Shown here: positions 12,201 to 12,747 of the stretch, one piece after another
Position numbering within the stretch: position 1 is the stretch's first letter
How the letters are laid out: the number at the start of each line of letters is the position of its first letter
NCBI GenBank assembly: GCA_043800105.1
Contig: JAZDNJ010000080.1
Coordinates: 1 to 12,747, forward strand
Direction: 5' to 3'
Length of the DNA stretch: 12,747 nucleotides
Source: JAFGTE01 sp043800105
GTDB taxonomy: Bacteria > Patescibacteriota > Gracilibacteria > UM-FILTER-43-11
Position numbers and translations under genes: made by a program
Notes under the pieces: generated by a model
Databases searched by the model: none
What the model was told of the DNA's origin: nothing
The model's input: the letters and a program-made list of their open reading frames with translations, nothing else

Positions 12201-12747
12201 CTTCGCGGGTTTTTTGCGTGAATTCGACGAGTCTTTCCTTATTCTTTGTTATCTGATCCAGCGTGGAATCTATTTTATCAGCATCATAACCCTTAAAACG
12301 TTCCACCAGTTCCGGCGGAAATTTGGCCATTTCCTGTTCAATAAAAGCGTGGCGCTTCGCCTCCTGTTTTGCCGGGTCAGCATCTGTAATCCCCTCAACC
12401 TCTGTTTTTACCTTCTTCCAGGCCTCCAGTACCTCTTCCCTCGGGCCAAGGTCTTCAATCACCCGGGCAACTTTGCCGCTCAGCCAGGCGGCCTTTAATA
12501 TGGCTTCGTGGTCCGGATCCATCTTCTCGCCGATCTCCTTAAAGTTAAAGTAATCGGACAGCGCCATGGCGGAAAACATCCATTCATTTTCCTTTTTGAT
12601 ATTTTCCTGATAGGTAACATCGCCGCTGTCGCTTTTCACGTAACGGGCCACGCCGGTATCATAGACACTGGCAATCATCAGGCGGCGGACAGTAGGATGC
12701 AGGGTGCCTTTATGGCTGGCAACCCCCTGAATATTGTCCACCATGTC
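9292..12747 (-). CDS. Gene F: very large unknown helical protein (N-terminus probably cut by the window edge)
   Basis: At least 1150 residues run to the TAA at 9294-9292. An ATG sits at 12744, but the frame stays open to the last base, so the true start may be outside. It is not recognised. Residues 1-380 (from that ATG) are charged and helical, probably with coiled-coil stretches. Hydrophobic segments occur at about 388-417 and 434-447, about 733-757, and about 990-1022, so it may be a membrane or membrane-associated protein. There is no cysteine-pair module, no signal peptide visible and no obvious catalytic motif. The tail is Ala/Thr/Pro-rich. Composition is like D and E and unlike A, B and C. 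A good terminator follows it. Confidence 0.8.
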   Translation of the reverse strand, partial: DMVDNIQGVASHKGTLHPTVRRLMIASVYDTGVARYVKSDSGDVTYQENIKKENEWMFSAMALSDYFNFKEIGEKMDPDHEAILKAAWLSGKVARVIEDLGPREEVLEAWKKVKTEVEGITDADPAKQEAKRHAFIEQEMAKFPPELVERFKGYDADKIDSTLDQITKNKERLVEFTQKTREAIKVESQKFIADMKADTYAERIGKDLNDLGDMDIIDKISLEDYQRRMFDLQVNFKTAELQEGNMQMYFEALGIRIEGVFPKYLSEIQKNPKLKTDYWEYLLLGSDEEFKQLTGMFKIILADSIAGGKQDFIAGLEAIRAKYKGAKSMTEIEGSLEEGSEDFVVLNTFRMLKLHLGTRAETGAISDRKAKEIDAKLRGVHIGDKVSEYVGGVWAMLTGPGQSMANRAAGLVLMYGFYKSARMAMKGETKAGKMLRALFVAGAIEIAAKEITGRGILDRAGLDSIAGAMEGTYEEVLRQDAETHMEDKDITPEAHGAALTELNDVPFHQVMEWYESSDPNGMPQPPGSKDKFPRQIDLRLIAPKVTWVKKDKDREARHVVYEAVKHFFGYVGEKDNKRDAVHGKEELKERWIKMYDDPNYKPKYTTYDHLEWFKSGGVKKTDITWQMVMSCEIDPKQVDLTKNKTLVGLVTETVKEGYESLVTWSREHVYNPGSGYAEQFFDSLGNLAQDAKQLFSEFCETTGRKIYFGKERAVLWYGEHHYEIRRGVGNHLQLLYTGVTLPFKFVMAVDNWAIPWTLAKLREVEESLRSTKRESIGDKDDITADNIIERGNLAHLNSSNIELNRKFSYYGLFQEPFLNAMAPVTKDAQGNVIIGLDGFPERTLAKRGDWFYKDPGQNVGYFISEVSYADAKINMNDPKYADSPENVTSRLLIASEEKAWARFRREGMKPGQEKHMESIHEIQFIKGQKMYVFWRMPLKDSAELNLKETGRWADYTEASKFRDREPFMVDPAKTRWENLRDAFSLDTELVRYVLTVGGAYAAQVPRIILGHIEFAGEILAGIAGLKASKEFQEAVKEATKADESTRILIDEVFTSGKDKHMALSEFYKVEKNAALYEFSLNYAQKRNKKLNLSLVKDDKDYAGSGFYTKDTPNYADMQKFYQDYYAAAKRPNKDIESALNSKANAATPATP

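Overview
The window looks bacterial and most resembles a member of the Candidate Phyla Radiation (Patescibacteria). That is inferred from an ECF sigma factor followed by a FecR/DUF5667-type membrane protein, several genes with short leaders and no Shine-Dalgarno (SD) site, and long genes of no recognisable family. No rRNA, tRNA, CRISPR array or transposase was seen, so the taxonomy is tentative.

Left part, plus strand (1-3174): the last 21 codons of a gene ending in a tail with a sliding-clamp-like motif; a strong hairpin; a small ribbon-helix-helix DNA-binding protein; then an ECF sigma factor with a good sigma-70-type promoter; then its presumed membrane partner, with two N-terminal cytoplasmic repeats, one membrane span, a FecR-like domain and a DUF5667-like helical region. 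A T-rich terminator closes this unit.

Right part, minus strand (12747 down to 3185). In transcription order: F, a huge helical protein cut by the window edge; C, an exported polytopic membrane protein with several Cys pairs; B, an exported three-span protein with two tandem zinc ribbons; D and E, a tightly coupled pair of unknown proteins; and A, a small exported Cys-rich single-span protein. C and D have excellent promoters (TTGACA, 17 bp, TAAAAT or TATAAT).

Two kinds of gene are interleaved on the minus strand. A, B and C are GC-rich, have clear SD sites, signal peptides, proline-rich linkers and cysteine modules. D, E and F are less GC-rich, have no good SD where it can be checked, and encode helical proteins without export signals. 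B and C end in the same tail (D-x-D-ILNLTF), share a 5' leader element with a positionally conserved hairpin and a boxA-like motif, and are each flanked by a gene-specific inverted repeat that overlaps the stop codon. A and C share a DKEG-K/R-KIP cysteine module that is almost identical at the DNA level. Together A, B and C look like a small family of modular, exported, zinc-ribbon-type membrane proteins with unusual RNA-level architecture. This is the best candidate for an undescribed system. Its function cannot be read from the sequence.
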